From Desulfobacteraceae bacterium (GTDB taxonomy: Bacteria; Desulfobacterota; DSM-4660; Desulfatiglandales; Desulfatiglandaceae): DNA of 6,573 nt. Below the pieces are notes generated by a model. It ran no database searches. It saw only the letters and a program-made list of their open reading frames with translations, and was not told the DNA's origin. The position numbers and the translations under genes were made by a program. Location: contig JABMQV010000030.1 of assembly GCA_013203065.1 (NCBI GenBank), forward strand, positions 1-6,573. Direction: 5' to 3'. This document shows positions 5,925 to 6,573 of this stretch, in pieces. The number at the start of each line of letters is the position of its first letter. Within the stretch, counting starts at the first letter, position 1.

Positions 5925-5951
5925 TTGACTATAGGCAATATTCCATATAAT
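5925..5951 (+). promoter_or_regulatory. promoter-like TTGACT / TATAAT pair, short spacer
   Basis: TTGACT (5925-5930) and a perfect TATAAT (5946-5951) are separated by only 15 bases, shorter than the usual 16-18. Transcription would run rightwards, antisense to the DUF5662 gene. The only downstream + strand frame starts at 5963 and lies mostly opposite that gene, so it is probably a shadow. The pair may be chance in an AT-rich stretch. Confidence 0.25.
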
Positions 5952-6058
5952 GCCCTAAGTACATGAAATCATTAGACCAAAATTTTCATTGTATCCACTA
6001 TTTTACCCTATTTTGCACCTGTTTGGTAACAATGTTAACACCCTGGTATGACAAAAAT

Positions 6059-6484
6059 TCACTGGCGGAAGGTACGTTCTATAACTCCAATTGTCTCCCT
6101 CTGCAGGATCATAAAATCCCTGTTCTTTTCGTAATACTCCCTTGCAGTCCCTCCAAATTTTCTGCTTATACCACGCCAGTCAGCGATCATCTGCTTGACA
6201 TATTTCTCGGGCATGGGGATCGGCTGGATCTTATTTTTTCTCGTGACACTGACCCAGTAATTCCAATGGTGTTTGTTACGCTTCTTGTGATGGCACCTGC
6301 CTTTCTGGAAATCACTGTCTATTTCGTCAGACTGTCTGTAATTACTGGTCCTGTTTTTGGCATGAAAAAACCGCGCATATGAAAAGAATTCAGATGAACG
6401 GAATATTGAAAGATCATGGAGAATACCATGTTTCCTGAGCTTCGGACTGTTGTTGATTTCAACATCCTGGCACTGCGGTACCAT
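6059..6484 (-). CDS. DUF5662 family protein, 5' end probably frameshifted
   Basis: The frame encodes 141 residues from an ATG at 6484. The DUF5662 core is clear: ILHDLSIFRSSEFFSYARFF (residues 21-40), HHKKRNKHHWNYW (65-77), MPEKYVKQMIADWRG (91-105) and FGGTAREYYEKNRD (110-123), then a complete C-terminus. The family is found in bacteria and phages and has no assigned function; the conserved H23-D24, H65-H66 and H72-H73 suggest metal binding, which is my inference. The first 15 or so residues (MVPQCQDVEINNS) do not look like the family, and the ATG at 6484 has no good ribosome binding site. A much better start exists at 6540 in the neighbouring frame, so the gene was probably longer and has lost one base between about 6484 and 6430. 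The gene may be inactive or may reflect a sequencing error. Confidence 0.75.
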   Translation of the reverse strand: MVPQCQDVEINNSPKLRKHGILHDLSIFRSSEFFSYARFFHAKNRTSNYRQSDEIDSDFQKGRCHHKKRNKHHWNYWVSVTRKNKIQPIPMPEKYVKQMIADWRGISRKFGGTAREYYEKNRDFMILQRETIGVIERTFRQ

Positions 6485-6540
6485 GCTTCCAGGGCCGTTC
6501 CAAGATGGAAAAGACTCTGAAGGTCAGCCCGGTACATCAT
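6430..6540 (-). other. probable original 5' end of the DUF5662 gene in the neighbouring frame
   Basis: AAGGAGG (6546-6552) lies five bases before the ATG at 6540, the strongest start signal at this end of the window, and an in-frame TAG at 6571-6573 shows this is a true beginning. The frame reads MMYRADLQSLFHLGTALEAW and then a Tyr. W20 codes 65 bases before the HD pair of the DUF5662 core, close to the spacing I recall between a conserved Trp-Tyr helix and that pair in family members. A shift of one base (-1) joins the two frames. A separate 73-residue overlapping gene reading on to 6319 is the alternative, but its later part looks like a shadow. Confidence 0.45.
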
Positions 6541-6573
6541 CCGAGCCTCCTTTTCCCAGGAGAGGATGACCTA

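Larger units (their letters stand above)
5597..6058. other. about 460 bases without a confident gene, repeat-bearing
   Basis: This stretch lies upstream of the FAD subunit and downstream of the DUF5662 gene. It contains a tandem 7-bp repeat (5749-5773), an AAAGGAG motif on the - strand (5834-5828) with no start codon at a useful distance, and a - strand open frame without a clear start that closes with TGA at 5598-5596, overlapping the ATG of the FAD subunit. A TTGACT...TATAAT pair on the + strand (5925-5951) has a short 15-base spacer and faces no convincing gene. No remnant of a molybdopterin large subunit was recognised. Confidence 0.5.

Noticed and set aside
5995..6060. Inverted repeat around GGTAACAATGTTAACACC as a terminator or IS end
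   Set aside because: The pairing is short and interrupted, there is no T-run, and no transposase is present in the window.
5963..6382. + strand open frame of 139 codons behind a TATAAT-like box
   Set aside because: Nearly all of it lies opposite the DUF5662 core, it has no ribosome binding site and the translation resembles no family I know; it is a shadow.

Overview
The window looks like chromosomal DNA from an environmental Desulfobacterota-type (deltaproteobacterial) anaerobe. This is an inference from gene content: molybdo-hydroxylase-type subunits, a flavoredoxin-like flavin reductase, a Cys-rich zinc-ribbon protein, a TPR/DUF5683 envelope protein, and short degenerate direct repeats of a kind common in such genomes. 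No rRNA, tRNA, CRISPR array or intact insertion sequence is visible.

Layout. Positions 1-420 hold a possible gene tail on the + strand (1-42), a small truncated-looking CxxC protein on the - strand (176-349) and a strong two-way terminator hairpin (373-413). A DUF202 membrane-protein gene follows on the + strand (491-757), with its natural C-terminus displaced into the +1 frame (735-794). All other convincing genes are on the - strand. The first group, in transcription order, is a secreted YidD-like protein (2625-2197), an overlapping TPR + DUF5683 membrane protein (2216-1281) and a BamE/SmpA-like lipoprotein (1183-821). This reads as a small envelope-biogenesis cluster.

The second - strand group, in transcription order, is an FAD-binding molybdo-hydroxylase medium subunit (5596-4715), a [2Fe-2S] small subunit (4655-4107), an FMN-binding flavin reductase-like protein (4072-3578) and a Cys-rich zinc-ribbon protein (3515-2871). 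Gaps are 59, 34 and 62 bases, so one transcript is likely. The molybdopterin-binding large subunit expected with the first two genes is not in the window. The FAD and Fe-S subunits would pass electrons between a Moco subunit and FAD, and the flavin reductase may be a further redox partner.

The right end (5597-6573) is accessory DNA: a repeat-bearing stretch of about 460 bases without a confident gene, then a DUF5662 gene on the - strand whose best ribosome binding site lies in a different frame from its conserved core, suggesting a frameshift. Several genes at the two ends are thus broken or short, while the central two clusters look intact. I found no clearly new defence or mobile system. 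The most interesting items are the YidD-TPR-lipoprotein cluster, the molybdo-hydroxylase pair without its catalytic subunit, and a repeat that has become coding at the end of the Fe-S subunit.
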